Shown here: piece by piece, positions 1-9,236 of the stretch
Layout: every line of letters begins with the position of its first letter
How positions within the stretch are numbered: position 1 is the first letter of the stretch
Origin: Bin94 sp965215535
Lineage (GTDB): Bacteria > Gemmatimonadota > Gemmatimonadetes > Longimicrobiales > Gaopeijiaceae
DNA: 64,000 nucleotides
Direction: 5' to 3'
NCBI GenBank assembly: GCA_965215535.1
Contig: OZ244063.1
Span: forward strand, 2,728,001 to 2,792,000
The notes under the pieces: generated by a model
What the model was told of the DNA's origin: nothing
Databases searched by the model: none
The model's input: the letters and a program-made list of their open reading frames with translations, nothing else
Translations under genes and position numbers: made by a program

Positions 1-358
1 CCATGGCATCGTCCAGGTCCTCGTAATCGTCCTCGCGGGCCAGCCACTCCAGGTGATGGCGCAGCTCGTGGTCGATCGTCTCGCGGATCTGTTCGTTCCA
101 GTCGAAATCGGGATCGACCCGGGCCAGCGCCTCGAAGGAGCCCCAGTAGAGAAGAATGCGCGACCGCACCGTTTCGGGTCCCTCCCAATCCGAGAGGTAG
201 GATTCGGTTGCACATTCGCCCAGGGTATAGATGCCGGGAAAGCGTGGGTGCGGCAGAGCCTTGCGGTGGACGGTCAGCCCGTCGATTCCCTCCAGGAAGC
301 GCTCCGGAATGGACTCGAAGGCGCGGCGGGACTCTCGCTCGAAGTCGTCGAGGTTCAT
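1..358 (-). CDS. Metallopeptidase-like (zincin) family protein, C-terminus cut by window edge
   Basis: The reverse strand reads from an ATG at 358 through 119 codons without a stop to the window edge, so the C-terminus is missing. Residues 97-101 are HELRH, an HExxH zinc-binding motif, followed by an acidic tail (EDDYEDLD). The short N-terminal domain plus late HExxH matches the small 'zincin-like' metallopeptidase family (PF06262), whose members are about 120-140 residues, so only a few residues are probably lost. There is no signal peptide, so it is probably cytosolic. The substrate is unknown. It is divergent from the MFS gene and shares a 183-base upstream region with it. The Shine-Dalgarno upstream of the ATG is weak. 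Family assignment is fairly secure; enzymatic activity is inferred only. Confidence 0.72.
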   Translation of the reverse strand, partial: MNLDDFERESRRAFESIPERFLEGIDGLTVHRKALPHPRFPGIYTLGECATESYLSDWEGPETVRSRILLYWGSFEALARVDPDFDWNEQIRETIDHELRHHLEWLAREDDYEDLDDAM

Positions 359-541
359 ATGCAGAGCTGGGGCGATCGGTGAATCGGGGTGGCCGCGCAC
401 CGGGGACGGACATCCAAATTACGGCTAAATTGCTGGCAGGAGGGCCGAAGCGATTCGGTTCTGCGGAGGGCGCCGGCAGCGGCTGGTTCGGTCTTCGCTC
501 TGCGCGCGGCACGGATTTCCATGGGAGAAGGCAGGCAGCGA

Positions 542-1765
542 ATGTCAGGAACGAAGGGGCGTCCGGCCGCCGTGATCTTCATTCTTGTCACCGTCTTTAT
601 CGATGTGCTGGGAATCGGCATCATCATTCCCATTCTTCCCGAGCTGATCAAGGACTTCGTTGGGGGAAGCACAGCGATGGCGGGGCGCTGGTTCGGGATT
701 CTGGCCGCCACCTATGCGCTGATGCAGTTCGTTTTTGCGCCGCTGCTCGGGGCGCTCTCGGACCGCGTGGGGCGGCGGCCGGTCATTCTGATTTCGCTCT
801 TCGGTTTGGGCATCGACTATGTCGTCATGGGGCTTGCCCCCTCGCTGGGCTGGCTCTTTGCGGGACGCCTGATCGCGGGTCTGATGGGAGCCAACATCAC
901 CACGGCGAACGCCTACATTGCCGATATCTCCAGTCCCGAAAATCGCGCGCGCAACTTCGGCTTTATTGGCGTGGCCTTCGGCATGGGATTCATCTTCGGC
1001 CCGGCGCTGGGCGGGCTTCTGGGCGGAATCGACCTGCGGCTTCCCTTCTTTGTGTCGGCGGGGCTGGCGCTTGTCAATTGGCTCTACGGCTTCTTTGTTC
1101 TGCCCGAATCGCTGCCCCCCGAAAAGCGCGACCGATTCGAATGGCGGAAGGCCAATCCGGTGGGCAGCCTGCTTGTGCTGGGCTCGTATCCGCTGGTGGC
1201 GGGACTGACTGCGGCCTTTGTCTTCGTTGTTCTTGCACAGCGCGGCCTGGAAACCGTCTGGGTGCTGTACACAGGCCACAAATTCGGTTGGGATGAACAG
1301 GCAAATGGCCTTTCGCTGATGCTGGTGGGCATCATGGCGGCGGTTGTGCAGGGAGGACTTGTGCGCCCGATCGTGGGGCGTCTGGGCGAGCGGCGCGCCA
1401 TTCTCGGCGGTCTGGTTGTGGCCACGATCACCTTTGTCGGCTACGGGATGGCCACTGCGGGCTGGATGCTCCTTGTCTGCATTGTCTTCGGCTCGATCGG
1501 CGGCGTGGCCGGACCGGCGATTCAGAGCCTGGTGGCCGGCGCGGTGGCGCCCGCAGAGCAGGGGAAGGTGCAGGGAGCGATCGCTTCGCTGATGAGCCTG
1601 ACCGGAATTCTGGCCCCACTGATCTTTACCTCTGGACTCTTCAGCTTCTTTACCTCGACGCGCGCGCCCTTCGCATTGCCTGGCGCCCCCTTTCTGCTGG
1701 GCGCGTTGATGTACATGCTGGCCTTTCTCTCGCTGGTGCGTCTCTTCAGAAGGATGCCGGGGTAG
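542..1765 (+). CDS. TCR/Tet (TetA-like) MFS efflux transporter
   Basis: A 407-residue inner-membrane protein with the 12-segment profile of the major facilitator superfamily. The first helix carries an acidic residue in TVFIDVLGIGIIIP (residues 18-30), as in tetracycline/H+ antiporters. Motif A, GALSDRVGRRP, is at residues 70-80 in the loop between helices 2 and 3. The second half repeats the fold. The closest family is the TetA class, which exchanges drug for protons, but many environmental members are not proven to export tetracycline. The start at 542 is chosen because GGGAGAAGG lies just upstream; an in-frame ATG at 521 would add seven residues. The 3' end overlaps the convergent BNR-propeller gene by 20 bases. 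Confidence 0.85.
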   Translation: MSGTKGRPAAVIFILVTVFIDVLGIGIIIPILPELIKDFVGGSTAMAGRWFGILAATYALMQFVFAPLLGALSDRVGRRPVILISLFGLGIDYVVMGLAPSLGWLFAGRLIAGLMGANITTANAYIADISSPENRARNFGFIGVAFGMGFIFGPALGGLLGGIDLRLPFFVSAGLALVNWLYGFFVLPESLPPEKRDRFEWRKANPVGSLLVLGSYPLVAGLTAAFVFVVLAQRGLETVWVLYTGHKFGWDEQANGLSLMLVGIMAAVVQGGLVRPIVGRLGERRAILGGLVVATITFVGYGMATAGWMLLVCIVFGSIGGVAGPAIQSLVAGAVAPAEQGKVQGAIASLMSLTGILAPLIFTSGLFSFFTSTRAPFALPGAPFLLGALMYMLAFLSLVRLFRRMPG

Positions 1766-4700
1766 CTTCCGCGGCCTCCGTTTCGAGGCGGTCGAGCATC
1801 TCGATATAGAAAGTTTGGCGCGAGCGCTGGTCCTGCGTCAGCGGTGCCACCACTCCCTCGACCTCGCCCGCCAAACGCCCGATGCGGCTGCCCATCTCGC
1901 GAAATTCGCGCAGCAGATCGCGCAGCTTCGTGGCTCGTTCGGTGGTATCGTCGGGACCGACCTCCTCGAGCGCGGCCTCGATCGTCTCCTGGCCCTCGGC
2001 CGCCCGTGCAGCCAGGGCAGCCAGCTCCAGAAGGGTCGCGGTCCATGCGGCGCGCGTTCCCGGCGTTGCATTAAGGCGGGGATCCTCGCGCACCTCGAAG
2101 TCATGCGTTCCGCCCCCGGCGCCCGCCACCCGGAGTTCGGCCGCATAGCGCCCCGGCACCACCAGCGGTCCCCGTCTGCTCCGTTCCGCATCTCCATTCA
2201 ACTGATGGCGCAGATCCCATACCACCCGGTTCATTCCCATGTGGCCGCTGCCCGCCACGGTGGCCACCTGCTCGCCCTCTGCATTGGCAATCACAATACT
2301 CACGTCGTCCGGCTCTGTCTCGGCTCCCAGCCAATAGTCAAGAATTGCGCCCAGCGGGGGATTTTCGCCCTGGAAGTGTACATCGCCGGTGTGGGCCGCT
2401 CCCCCCGCCCGCCGGGTCTGTACTGCAGGTTCGGTGGTGAAGAGGTGGGCGCGCATGGCCATGATCTCCGGGGTCAGCTCCTGCAGCGCATTGATCTGGT
2501 CCAGAATCCACACGCCGCGTCCATGCGTGCCCAGAACCAGGTCGTTGTCGCGCGGATGAATCACAAGATCGTTGAAGGCAAGGGTCGGCATTCCCCCGCG
2601 CAGCTCGGTCCAGTCGTTGCCGCCATTCATGCTGTAGAAGAGGCCGATTTCGGCGCCCAGGAAGAGTACATCTTCGTTGCGCAGATCTTCGCGAACCGTT
2701 CGCAATACGCGCTCGGGCGGAAGATTGCCGGTGATCGAAGTCCAGCTTTGGCCATAATCGTCGGAGCGATAGAGATAGTTGGCGTAATCGTTGTTGCGAT
2801 AGTTGTTCCAGACTGCATAGACGCGGCCCTCGGCGTGGCGCGAAGGCTCGATGCCGCTGACCCAGGCTCCGGGGGGAAGGCCGGGAAATCCGGTCGGGAC
2901 GGGCTCTGTCGCTGCCGGCAGGGTGGGCGCATCGGAATCGGAGACGTCGCGACGGGTGAGATCGGTCCAGCTCTGACCGCCATCGAGCGACACGTGCAGC
3001 CGTCCGTCGTCGGTGCCGGCATAGAGAAGTCCGCGGCGCAGAGGGCTCTCGGAGACGGCCGAAATTGTGGGCCAGTAGGGAATTCCGTCGTCGAGCGAGG
3101 GGAGCTCGTCGTACGGCATGCGGTCCATGATGGGCAGGGTGCGCCGGTCGGTTCCCGTGGTGAGGTCGCCCAGCGGCTGCCAGGAGTCGCCGCGGTCGGT
3201 GGTCTTCCACATGATATTGGTGCCTGCGTAGAGGGTCGAGGCGTCGTGCGGCGAAATGACAAAGGGGCCGTCCCAGTTGGCGGGAGCCATGGCGTTGCCG
3301 AGACGCTGTTCCTCGAAGGCGCCCACCTCGCGCCAGGTCTCCCAGTTGCGCCGCCCGGCGATGTGGCCGGTGGGGTCGCCGGGACGTACCCAGGTGCGTT
3401 CGCCCGTGCGCATGTCCACGCGGGACAGTCCCAAATATTGTGATTCGGTATAGACAATAAAATTGTTTGTCGTGTCTACAAGATTGAGAAAGCCGTCGCC
3501 GCCGCCCAGGCGTCGCCAATCGCTGTTGACAATGCCATTCTGGCGCCAAGTCTCGCTCGGCCCCACCCACGAACCGTTGTCCTGAAGCCCGCCATAGACA
3601 TTGTAGGGATTGGCCATGTCCACCGAGACCCGGTAGTACTGACTGACCGGAAGATCGGAGATATAGAGCCAGTGCAGGCCACGGTCCCAGGAGATGCCCA
3701 GTCCGCCATCGTCGGCTTTCATGACGTGGCGCGAATCCGCAGGATTGACCCAGACCAGACGGTCGTCGCCATGAAGGCTCTGCGGGGGAACGGTAAAGGT
3801 GCGTCCGCCATCGTCGGAGAAGGAATAGCTGTTGACCATGTAGATGCGCTGGTCGTCGTTGGGATCGACGGTGATCTGGCTGGCATACATGGGACGGGGA
3901 TTCCAGTCGCTCATCAGCTCCCAGCTCTCGCCGCGATCTTCGGAGCGGTAGATGCCGGCGCGCCGCTCGGTGTAGGCGGTCGATGCGTTGTAGCGGTAGC
4001 CCTGCTCGACGCTGGCGTAGACAATGCGGGGATCGCTGCGGTAAATGGAGATGCCGATGCGACCGATCACCCCCTCGGGAAGCCCGCGCGCAATGCCCGG
4101 TCCGCTCAAACGCTCCCAACTGTCGCCGCCATCGACCGATTTGTAGAGCGCGCTGCCGGGACCGCCGCCATGAAATCCCCAGGGCCGCCGCTCGCGCTGG
4201 TAGCTGGCCGCATAGACAATTTCGGGGTTGCGGGGATCGAGCGCCACATCGACAACGCCGGTGTTGTCGTCGATCTGCAGGATCGCCTGCCAGCTTTGGC
4301 CGCCATCGTCGCTCCGGTAGAGACCGCGTTGTTCATTGGGTCCCCAGAGGTGCCCCATCGCCGCAACGTAGACAAGATCGACATCGTCGGGGTGAAGCGC
4401 GATCCGCCCGATATGCTTGCTGTCGCCGAGCCCCATGTGGGTCCAGCTCTGACCGCCGTCGGTGCTCTTGTAGATGCCATCGCCCCATGAAGAGCTCTGC
4501 CGGTTGGCGCGCTCGCCGGTGCCGACCCAGACGACCGAGGTGTCGCGCTGATGCAGCGCAATGGCCCCGACCGAGTGCGTGCCCTCGTTCTCGAAGACCG
4601 GCTCGAGGGTGACGCCATTGTCGCTCGTCTTGTAGACGCCGCCCGTTGCCGACGCCACATAGAACTTGAAGACGTCGGATTCGGCCACAGCCAGATCGAC

Positions 4701-4850
4701 AATGCGGCCGCTCATGACCGCGGGCCCGATCGTGCGGGGGCGGAGGCCGTCAAGGTGGGCGGTGGCGAGCTGGGCCTGGAGGGGGGTGGCGACAGCGAGA
4801 AGAAGACAGATGAGGAAGAGGCGGATGGCCGTGAGGCGGCGGCGGATCAT
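1746..4850 (-). CDS. Secreted BNR/sortilin-type beta-propeller protein
   Basis: A 1034-residue protein that begins with a Sec signal peptide (hydrophobic LFLICLLLAVATPLQAQ, residues about 11-27), so it is exported. The body is built of repeated blades with the Asp-box signature S-x-D-x-G-x-x-W: SDNGV, STDGGQSW, SDDGGQSW, SVDGGDSW, SEDRGESW, TTDRGDSW, SLDGGQSW and SDDYGQSW are spread across roughly residues 60-780. This is the VPS10/sortilin and exo-sialidase-like propeller family that is common in Gemmatimonadota and Bacteroidota, often annotated as glycosyl hydrolase. No sialidase catalytic residues can be assigned by eye, so a catalytic role is doubtful. The C-terminal 250 residues are predicted immunoglobulin-like plus helical. 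The chosen ATG removes an unlikely 39-residue extension and starts exactly at the signal peptide. Confidence 0.82.
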   Translation of the reverse strand: MIRRRLTAIRLFLICLLLAVATPLQAQLATAHLDGLRPRTIGPAVMSGRIVDLAVAESDVFKFYVASATGGVYKTSDNGVTLEPVFENEGTHSVGAIALHQRDTSVVWVGTGERANRQSSSWGDGIYKSTDGGQSWTHMGLGDSKHIGRIALHPDDVDLVYVAAMGHLWGPNEQRGLYRSDDGGQSWQAILQIDDNTGVVDVALDPRNPEIVYAASYQRERRPWGFHGGGPGSALYKSVDGGDSWERLSGPGIARGLPEGVIGRIGISIYRSDPRIVYASVEQGYRYNASTAYTERRAGIYRSEDRGESWELMSDWNPRPMYASQITVDPNDDQRIYMVNSYSFSDDGGRTFTVPPQSLHGDDRLVWVNPADSRHVMKADDGGLGISWDRGLHWLYISDLPVSQYYRVSVDMANPYNVYGGLQDNGSWVGPSETWRQNGIVNSDWRRLGGGDGFLNLVDTTNNFIVYTESQYLGLSRVDMRTGERTWVRPGDPTGHIAGRRNWETWREVGAFEEQRLGNAMAPANWDGPFVISPHDASTLYAGTNIMWKTTDRGDSWQPLGDLTTGTDRRTLPIMDRMPYDELPSLDDGIPYWPTISAVSESPLRRGLLYAGTDDGRLHVSLDGGQSWTDLTRRDVSDSDAPTLPAATEPVPTGFPGLPPGAWVSGIEPSRHAEGRVYAVWNNYRNNDYANYLYRSDDYGQSWTSITGNLPPERVLRTVREDLRNEDVLFLGAEIGLFYSMNGGNDWTELRGGMPTLAFNDLVIHPRDNDLVLGTHGRGVWILDQINALQELTPEIMAMRAHLFTTEPAVQTRRAGGAAHTGDVHFQGENPPLGAILDYWLGAETEPDDVSIVIANAEGEQVATVAGSGHMGMNRVVWDLRHQLNGDAERSRRGPLVVPGRYAAELRVAGAGGGTHDFEVREDPRLNATPGTRAAWTATLLELAALAARAAEGQETIEAALEEVGPDDTTERATKLRDLLREFREMGSRIGRLAGEVEGVVAPLTQDQRSRQTFYIEMLDRLETEAAEATPASF

Positions 4851-5103
4851 GAGGCGGGAGACTCCGGGTAAGGGGTAGGGGGGTTCGCAAGGTCCGCGAA
4901 GATCTTTCTGCGACCAAGCTAACCCATGCGCAAGCGAACCTGTGCAGCCGCAGCGCACCAGTGGCATTCGGATAACGCGGCCGCGAAATCTGCGCTGCCA
5001 CCCCGGTGACCCAGATCCCGGCCATATGCGCTAGCGCAGGCGCCCCGAGCCCCACATGGAAGCCGGTGTGGGTGGCCAGGCGGGCCGCGCCAGGGTGGTC
5101 GGG

Positions 5104-6588
5104 CTAGTTCTCCAACCCCCGCCTCTCCACAACCTCCCGCGCCCGGATTGCGAATGCGCGTGCGCGCTCCATGATTTCCTCTTCATCGACCGTCAGAATC
5201 CGGCGGTCGCGGACGACCACGCGGCCATTGACGAGCACCGTAGTGACATCGCCGCCCTGGGTGGCATAGACCAGGTGGGAGTAGAGCTGATAGAGGGGGG
5301 TGAGGCCGGCCCGGCGGGTATCGACCAGCACAATGTCGGCGCGTTTGCCCACCTCGAGCGAACCGATCTCGCTGTGCAGATTGAGAACCTGCGCACCCCC
5401 GGCGGTGGCCATGCGGAAGACGGTTTCGGCGGGAAGCACGGAGGGATCGCCGGTGGTGAACTTGGCGAGCTTGGCGGCGGTGTCCATCTCGTCGAAGAGG
5501 TCCAGGTTGTTGTTGCTCGCGGGGCCGTCGGTGCCGATTCCCACCGGAATGCCCGCCTCTAGCGCCCTGGCGACGGGGGTGGCGCGCATGATTCCCATCT
5601 TCATGTTGGACTGGGGATTGTGGGCCAGCCCGGCGCCGGTGGTGGCGAGGTGAGCGATCTCGTCGTCGGTGAGATAGACCGAGTGGGCCAGGACGGTTCC
5701 GGGTCTGAGCGCGCCGATCGATTCCAGCGCGTCGATGACGCCCATGCCATTCTGCTCCATCGACGTGGAGTTCTCGGTGGTGTCCTCGAGGGTGTGAATC
5801 TGGAAGGGAGCGTTGTAGCGATTGGCGAGCTCGACGGCGGCCGCAACGGCGCTGAGCGGAGTGGTGTAGAGCGCGTGGGCCGCAACGGCGGGGACCACGG
5901 TGGGATGATCCCGGTAGCGCTCCATGAAGGCGGCGGCCTCGGCGAGCGATTCCTCGGGGCTGGCAAAGTCGGAGGTGGGGAAGCCGATGACATGCGGTCC
6001 GGTGACGCTGCGAATTCCGGCGTCGATGGTGGCGCGGGCCATCTCGTCGCGAAAGTAGTACATGTCGGCAAAGGTGGTGGTGCCGCTCTTGAGCATCTCG
6101 ACCGCCGCGAGGAGGGTGCCGTAATAGACGAACTCGGGATCGACCAGCGCTGCTTCGGCCGGAAAGATGTGCTCTTCGAGCCAGGTCAGGAGCGGCAGAT
6201 CGTCGGCAAATCCCCGCAGCAGCGCCATGGCGGCGTGACCGTGCGTGTTGACGAGGCCGGGAATGACGATCTGGCCGCTGGCGTCGATCGTGGTTGCCGC
6301 AGGGGGACGGGGCGCACCCGCAGGAAGGATGGCGGCGATGCGGTCGTTTTCGACCAGAAGGGCGCCCCCCTTGAGAATGGTTCCCGCAGAGTCCATGGTC
6401 ACAATGGCGCCGCCGTCGATCAGAATGGGCGACGGGTGCGTGGCTGCGGTCGTGGTGGGCGCAGTCGCGGTGGCCGAATCGGCGGGTGGCTGCGCGGGGG
6501 TGCACGATAGGGCGAGGAGGGCGGCCGCGAGGAGGGGGGGGACGATGGGGAGGGGGTTGCGGGGGGGGATGGGGTGTTCGGGGCTCAT
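5104..6588 (-). CDS. Amidohydrolase of the MTA/SAH deaminase group, predicted lipoprotein
   Basis: A 494-residue metal-dependent amidohydrolase. The metal ligands are visible: HGH at 116-118 after the conserved N-T, H265 and E268 in IHTLE, H302 in LAHSVYL, and D354 in GTDGPASNNNLD. The NTHGHAAM, GTDG and SNNxLD signatures are those of 5-methylthioadenosine/S-adenosylhomocysteine deaminases and the related TrzN/AtzA group. Unusually for this family, it starts with a lipoprotein signal (LALSC, Cys29) and a Pro/Thr/Ala-rich linker, which places the enzyme in the periplasm. The start is supported by a strong AGGAGAG Shine-Dalgarno eight bases upstream. The substrate is not determined by sequence; deamination of a nucleoside or heterocycle outside the cytoplasm is the likely role. 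Confidence 0.8.
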   Translation of the reverse strand: MSPEHPIPPRNPLPIVPPLLAAALLALSCTPAQPPADSATATAPTTTAATHPSPILIDGGAIVTMDSAGTILKGGALLVENDRIAAILPAGAPRPPAATTIDASGQIVIPGLVNTHGHAAMALLRGFADDLPLLTWLEEHIFPAEAALVDPEFVYYGTLLAAVEMLKSGTTTFADMYYFRDEMARATIDAGIRSVTGPHVIGFPTSDFASPEESLAEAAAFMERYRDHPTVVPAVAAHALYTTPLSAVAAAVELANRYNAPFQIHTLEDTTENSTSMEQNGMGVIDALESIGALRPGTVLAHSVYLTDDEIAHLATTGAGLAHNPQSNMKMGIMRATPVARALEAGIPVGIGTDGPASNNNLDLFDEMDTAAKLAKFTTGDPSVLPAETVFRMATAGGAQVLNLHSEIGSLEVGKRADIVLVDTRRAGLTPLYQLYSHLVYATQGGDVTTVLVNGRVVVRDRRILTVDEEEIMERARAFAIRAREVVERRGLEN

Positions 6589-6811
6589 TGCGCTCTCCTG
6601 GCACTGCAGTGACGATGGGGCCGGTCTCGCGTCTGCAACGGGGGTGACACCTCCGGCGGCGACGGGCGTTTCGGGGGTTTCGGGCAGACCGTGGCGCGCT
6701 TGCTCCCTCTCTGGCCGCACTGTCATGTTATCATCGAATGTCAGTTCTCTGACCGTTTGATCCTTCATTCATGCATAAAACTCCTGTCCGGTGCAAGTGC
6801 AGGCGAAGATC

Positions 6812-7417
6812 ATGTCTCACACCCCTCAAATCGGCGCAACCAACGCCGGGCGCTCCGACCCCCGCAGCGCCATCCGCAGACGGGACCGCGGCAAGGACGA
6901 CGCCTGGGTGGCCGCCTTTCTGCGGCGCGCGCCCTATGGCGTTCTGGCCACGGTGGGCGACGGGGGTCAGCCCTTCCTCAACTCGAACATCTTCGTCTTC
7001 GACGAGACCGGGGGCAGCCGCTGCATTTATCTGCACACGCACCGCACCGGGCGCACGCGCGACAACCTGGACGCGCCCGCAAGGGTGGCCTTCAGCGCGG
7101 TGGCGATGGGTCGGCTTCTGCCTGCACCCGAGGCGCTCGAGTTTTCGGTGGAGTATGCGGGGGTCGTGGCCTTCGGCGCCGGTCGGGTTGTCGAGGATCG
7201 CGAGGAAGCGCGCGCCGCCATGCAGATGTTGCTCGACAAGTACGCGCCCCACCTCAGGCCCGATGTGGATTACCGCTCCACAACCGACGACGAGCTTCGC
7301 CGCACCGCCGTGTACCGAATCGATATCGAGAGCTGGAGCGGCAAGCAGAAGGAGGCTGCAGCCGATTTCCCCGGCGCCTTCAATCCGGAGCCGCTCACGG
7401 TGCCCTTTCGGGGATAA
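6812..7417 (+). CDS. Pyridoxamine 5'-phosphate oxidase-like FMN-binding protein
   Basis: A 201-residue cytosolic protein of the split-barrel flavin-binding superfamily. The typical opening (RAPYGVLATVGDGGQPFLNS, about residues 39-58), the IYLHTHRTGRTRDNL segment and the later GRVVEDREEARAAMQMLLDKY match the PNPOx-like/NimA-type group. Members bind FMN, F420 or haem, and several reduce or sequester small molecules; the exact role cannot be read here. The C-terminus has the W-S-G-K-x-x-x-A motif common in the subgroup. An ATG at 6812 is preferred over an upstream GTG because AGGCGAAG lies at a suitable spacing. It is divergent from the lipoprotein amidohydrolase. Confidence 0.75.
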   Translation: MSHTPQIGATNAGRSDPRSAIRRRDRGKDDAWVAAFLRRAPYGVLATVGDGGQPFLNSNIFVFDETGGSRCIYLHTHRTGRTRDNLDAPARVAFSAVAMGRLLPAPEALEFSVEYAGVVAFGAGRVVEDREEARAAMQMLLDKYAPHLRPDVDYRSTTDDELRRTAVYRIDIESWSGKQKEAAADFPGAFNPEPLTVPFRG

Positions 7418-7428
7418 GTCGCCCGCCC

Positions 7429-8994
7429 TTACCCCCGGTGCCTGGCCGCCAGCGCCTCCAGCCCGGCATCGATCTCGGCCCGCGACACCCACCGCCCCCG
7501 CACCATGACCCCGACCCGGTCGAAGAGATTGGCGAGTTCGTCGAGGGGGTTCGAACCCAGGAGCACCAGATCGGCGCGCTGCCCGGGGGCGACAGTCCCG
7601 AAGTTGCCCTCCTGGCCCAGGTGCGACGCAACATATTCGCCGACCGTGGCGGTGCCGCTCTTCAGGATCTCGTAGTTGGACATGCCGGCCTCGCTCATCA
7701 CGGCCAGTTCGCGGTGCAGCGCGAAGCCCGGGACATTGAAGAGCTGGGGCGAATCGGTTCCCATCAGAATGCGGGCGCCCGCATCGGAGAGCGCCTTCAG
7801 AATCCGGTCGCGCAGCTCCAGATAGAGCGCCACCTCGTCGGCCGGTCCGCTGCCCCCGCCCTCGGCGCGCCGCCGCCAGCCCTCGCGCGTTGCCGGCGAC
7901 ACATAGCGCATCTCGGGTTGGGCCAGCATGCGGTCGGCTGCAGGCGATCCATAGAGATTGCGCCACAGATACATGGTCGGAACAACATGGACATCGTGCT
8001 CGACCGTCAGGCGAACGACCTCGTCGAGCTTGTTCCGGTCGAAGCCGCGCGCCAGTCCCCCCAGGCTGATCGGCCCTGCATTCACCTGCGCCTGCACATC
8101 GTCCGAGGCAACCGCCTGTACATAGCCGTCCAGGTGATCGACGGTGGACATGCCGCTCTCGATTGCATGCACAAGTCCCACATCGGCCGGAACGTGGCCG
8201 CCCCAGCTCAAGCCGACTGCCTGCGCCACACCGACCAGGCGGTCCCAGCTTTCGAGCGAGACCCCCGGGTGAATCTTCTGCAGATCGTAGCCTGCCTCGG
8301 CGTGCGCGCGCACAAGTCGTTCGGCGGCGGCGGGCGTGGGGGCCGAGCGTCCATTGATCGAGGGTGCGCCCACGTAGAAGTTGGGGCCCAGGATTTCGCC
8401 CCGATCGATCTCCTCGGCGAGGGGAATCTGGTAGGAGGATCCCAACATGCCGCGGATGGTTGTGATGCCGTTGGCGATATAGAGGAAGAGAATATCCTCG
8501 ATCTCCCTGCGTGGCGGGTCGTCGCCGGGGGGAACGTGCGCGTGCATCTCGGCCAGCCCGGGCATGAGATAGCGTCCCGCCCCATCGATGACCGCAGCGC
8601 CCGGCGGCACCTCGATCCCGCTGGCCGGTCCCGACGCCACGATCACCCCATCGGCAACGACAACCGTCTGGTCGGCGAGCACCGTCTCGGAGGTCATGGG
8701 CAGCACGCTGACGCCGGTAAAGGCGACGAGTCCGGGCACGGGCGTGGTCTGTGCCTGACACCCGCCGGCCGCAAGGGCGATCGCAAAGGCGAAGAAGAGG
8801 GTTGGGCAGAGCGCCTGTCGTCGGCCGTCGGGCCCGGCGATTGTGGACCCGCGACCCGCGACCCGCACCGGGCGGGATTTGCCGGGTGCGCTCCCCCTGC
8901 CGGTCCGCTCTGCTCCCGGCCGCTCCGGGAAAGGGCCTCGGCCCGGCAGTCGATCCATTCGATTCATTCGCTGATGGGTTTCACTCGGAATCAT
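7429..8994 (-). CDS. Amidohydrolase (imidazolonepropionase-like), predicted lipoprotein
   Basis: A second secreted amidohydrolase, 521 residues from the chosen start. HAH at 151-153 in GLAEMHAHVPPGD provides the first metal site; later H residues (GGHVPADVG, VDHLDGY) and the MGTDSPQ aspartate complete the binuclear centre expected for the imidazolonepropionase/prolidase-like group. A hydrophobic stretch ending LAAGGC (Cys79) is a lipobox, so the mature protein is a lipoprotein. The start is uncertain. The ATG at 8994 has a good GGGAGAAGG Shine-Dalgarno but leaves a long charged n-region of about 60 residues; a GTG nearer the lipobox is possible. It is not the same subfamily as the MTA-type enzyme 2 kb away. 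The substrate is unknown. Confidence 0.75.
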   Translation of the reverse strand: MIPSETHQRMNRMDRLPGRGPFPERPGAERTGRGSAPGKSRPVRVAGRGSTIAGPDGRRQALCPTLFFAFAIALAAGGCQAQTTPVPGLVAFTGVSVLPMTSETVLADQTVVVADGVIVASGPASGIEVPPGAAVIDGAGRYLMPGLAEMHAHVPPGDDPPRREIEDILFLYIANGITTIRGMLGSSYQIPLAEEIDRGEILGPNFYVGAPSINGRSAPTPAAAERLVRAHAEAGYDLQKIHPGVSLESWDRLVGVAQAVGLSWGGHVPADVGLVHAIESGMSTVDHLDGYVQAVASDDVQAQVNAGPISLGGLARGFDRNKLDEVVRLTVEHDVHVVPTMYLWRNLYGSPAADRMLAQPEMRYVSPATREGWRRRAEGGGSGPADEVALYLELRDRILKALSDAGARILMGTDSPQLFNVPGFALHRELAVMSEAGMSNYEILKSGTATVGEYVASHLGQEGNFGTVAPGQRADLVLLGSNPLDELANLFDRVGVMVRGRWVSRAEIDAGLEALAARHRG

Positions 8995-9094
8995 TGCCAT
9001 CCTTCTCCCTTGGCGCCACGAAAACCGGCACATCTTCGGCCCGGCTCCGGAGCTCGGCGCACCATGAAGCAATCTCGCATGGTATCTTCCTCAA

Positions 9095-9109
9095 GCTACA
9101 TAATGTAGC
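9095..9109. promoter_or_regulatory. 15-base perfect palindrome, possible operator
   Basis: GCTACATAATGTAGC has 7-base arms around one central base. It lies in the 242-base gap between the minus-strand amidohydrolase and the plus-strand outer-membrane-like gene, in locally AT-rich sequence. The TACA...TGTA core is reminiscent of BlaI/MecI-type operators, but the spacing is one base longer than the usual two-base centre, and no BlaI-like gene is in the window. Confidence 0.3.
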
Positions 9110-9236
9110 GGCCCGGCGCCGGGGCGTGCGCCCACATGGAAGAAGCTGCTCCGGCCCTGGTTCCCGGAAAGCGAACCATCTCGCGGTCCCGGGCGGGGGA
9201 ACGCTTCCCGGCCCCCGGAGCTGCGTGCCCGGAAAG

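Noticed and set aside
1815..3443. Long plus-strand open frame opposite the BNR-propeller gene
   Set aside because: It is an antisense shadow in GC-rich DNA; its product has no domain and the minus-strand gene has clear repeats and a signal peptide.
9095..9109. Definite BlaI operator
   Set aside because: The TACA and TGTA halves are three bases apart, not the usual two, and no BlaI gene is visible.
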